Assembly (NCBI GenBank): GCA_018136815.1
Contig: CM030934.1
Coordinates: 3,239,070 to 3,303,069, forward strand
Source of the DNA: Isochrysis galbana
Lineage: Eukaryota > Haptophyta > Isochrysidales > Isochrysidaceae
Length of the DNA stretch: 64,000 bases
Reading direction: 5' to 3'
Positions 62,943 through 64,000 of the stretch are shown piece by piece (within the stretch, counting starts at the first letter, position 1; every line of letters begins with the position of its first letter). The notes beneath the pieces were generated by a model. It searched no databases. It was not told the DNA's origin and saw nothing but the letters and a program-made list of their open reading frames with translations. Position numbers and translations under genes: made by a program.

Positions 62943-64000
62943 GTGACTTGATAGTGATCGCATGCGATGGCGAAGACTACGAGAGCATTCTTTTGGTCGT
63001 CGAGAAGGACGAGCACGATCCCCCGGGCTTCTTCAACGCCGTGCCTCTCGTGGACAATGGCGATGAGGAGATTGAAGGGCAGGCAGGTCGGCACATTCCG
63101 ATGCCTGCACGCAAAATAAAGCTCAGTGACAAGAGCTGGCGCCACATCCAGATCCGATGGTTCAAAGAACTCGTCGAACGTTTACTCAAGGAGGGCGCAG
63201 AGCAGACAAAGCGCAAGCAGACGGCCGTCAATGTTACGATTCCGCTCAACCAACCGGAGCTCAGCCGCATCATCAGCGTGAGAATGAGAAAGTACGGGAA
63301 AGGGGTGCAGAACGTGTGCCTGGTCGAAACCTCGACCATGCAGAAGCAGCCGATCGGGATTCGCCGGCAGGATCTGTTCTCAATATTAACGAACGATACA
63401 TTCAAAACGGCAGCACGGCTTGACTCGCCGGGCCACATGAATCACTTTGGCGCACATACGCGAGCGTGGTGGAATTCATCCGATGGGCATGCCCGAATCG
63501 ACAATCAAGAGACGGCTCTTGGCGCCCACACTGACGACCATGGGGCGGACGTGGACAGCTCTGCTGACGGATGCGGCACGGATGCGACTCCTTGGACCGA
63601 GTCCTACGACACCTACACGGACAACGCTGCCGAGGACCTCGGGATGGCCATGGCCCCGACGGAAACGCTAGCCGTGCCTCCAAATGTCGGGCAAGAGGTG
63701 TTCGTCATGACTGCCGGAAGCGGCGCCGGAGGTGAATATTCGTTGCAGGAGGTAAGAGCTACGGGTGCGGACAAGGCCTACCCCAAGGACTCGGCTTCAG
63801 CGCCCGCGACAAGCTCGCTCTTCTCAAACGGCCTTTGTGCAGGCGCGGACACAGATTCCAACGCCGATGACACGATGGACTTGTCTGAGGCTGAGTTCGT
63901 GGCCGCATGCACGGAGCGAGCCAAGTGCGTGGCCGAAGTCGACGAGGCATTGCAGCAATTATTGGGAGGGTTCGCCGATGCCAGAGCACTTCTCCAAGAG
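62943..64000 (+). CDS. unidentified protein, 3'-open at the window edge
   Basis: After a CT-rich stretch and a CAG acceptor at 62942, a frame without stops runs 352 codons to the window end (first full codon GAC at 62945). The first 160 residues look folded: DLIVIACDGEDYESILLVVE, then SDKSWRHIQIRWFKELVERL, then VNVTIPLNQPELSRIISV and VCLVETSTMQKQPIGIRR. After that the protein is acidic and low in complexity (HTDDHGADVDSSADG) with a final helical stretch (EALQQLLGGFADARALL). 63751-63843 (GTAAGAG...GTGCAG) could be an in-frame intron. I do not recognise the family. The N-terminus is unresolved. Confidence 0.5.

Overview
This is nuclear DNA of a GC-rich unicellular eukaryote, most likely a haptophyte-type alga. 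The evidence is short spliceosomal introns (about 70-200 bp, GT-AG plus one GC-AG), long C/CT and GA tracts, an EGF-exostosin style of glycosyltransferase, and dense non-LTR retroelements. The species is inferred, not demonstrated. There are no operons, ribosome binding sites, CRISPR arrays or rRNA genes. Two 100-base N runs (19425-19524, 29525-29624) are assembly gaps.

Host genes, left to right: a multi-exon multi-pass membrane protein (5097-7205, +); a signal-peptide protein with five membrane spans and a long disordered tail (11255-14110, +); a small four-span Tim17/complex-I-subunit-like protein (18491-18979, -); a single-exon seven-helix receptor-like protein (20981-22066, +); an RNA-binding protein with a cold-shock-like segment, RRMs and a LOTUS/OST-HTH domain (26747-29290, -); an EMB8/ABHD-type alpha/beta hydrolase with a complete five-exon model (30396-32357, +); a secreted FAD-linked oxidase (37635-38915, -); a LETM1-like protein with a six-exon model (42905-45530, +); an exostosin-like glycosyltransferase interrupted by one in-frame TGA (50179-51555, +); a second exostosin with EGF-like modules (55319-58652, +); and an unidentified CDS running off the right edge (62943-64000, +).

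The rest is mostly retroelements. At least three LINE families are present. Their coding strands end in a run of T, usually after TTAAGAAG, and ORF2 ends in a C-x2-C-x8-H-x3-C zinc knuckle followed by an AWRYI-DFY motif. Seven insertions can be bounded by exact target-site duplications of 11-20 bp: 23142-23892, 23952-24161, 24480-26223, 34587-35394, 41186-41518, 52398-53274 and 59383-60560.

The most striking observation is a short terminal hairpin at the 5' end of these elements. In at least thirteen places a 6-11 bp stem with a 4-7 base AT-rich loop lies within a few dozen bases of an ATGG or GTGG. The stem sequence differs between subfamilies but base pairing is kept. In two complete copies the hairpin abuts, or lies one base from, the target-site duplication, so it is the physical 5' end. 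A chimeric element at 3564-4703 has this 5' end, a NUMOD4/HNH-endonuclease-like middle and a LINE ORF2 3' end. Other mobile DNA: a hAT-like BED finger next to a 69-bp-arm palindrome (19690-20187), a terminal-inverted-repeat element carrying a 15-bp minisatellite (47956-49032), and Ty3/gypsy and Ty1/copia fragments.
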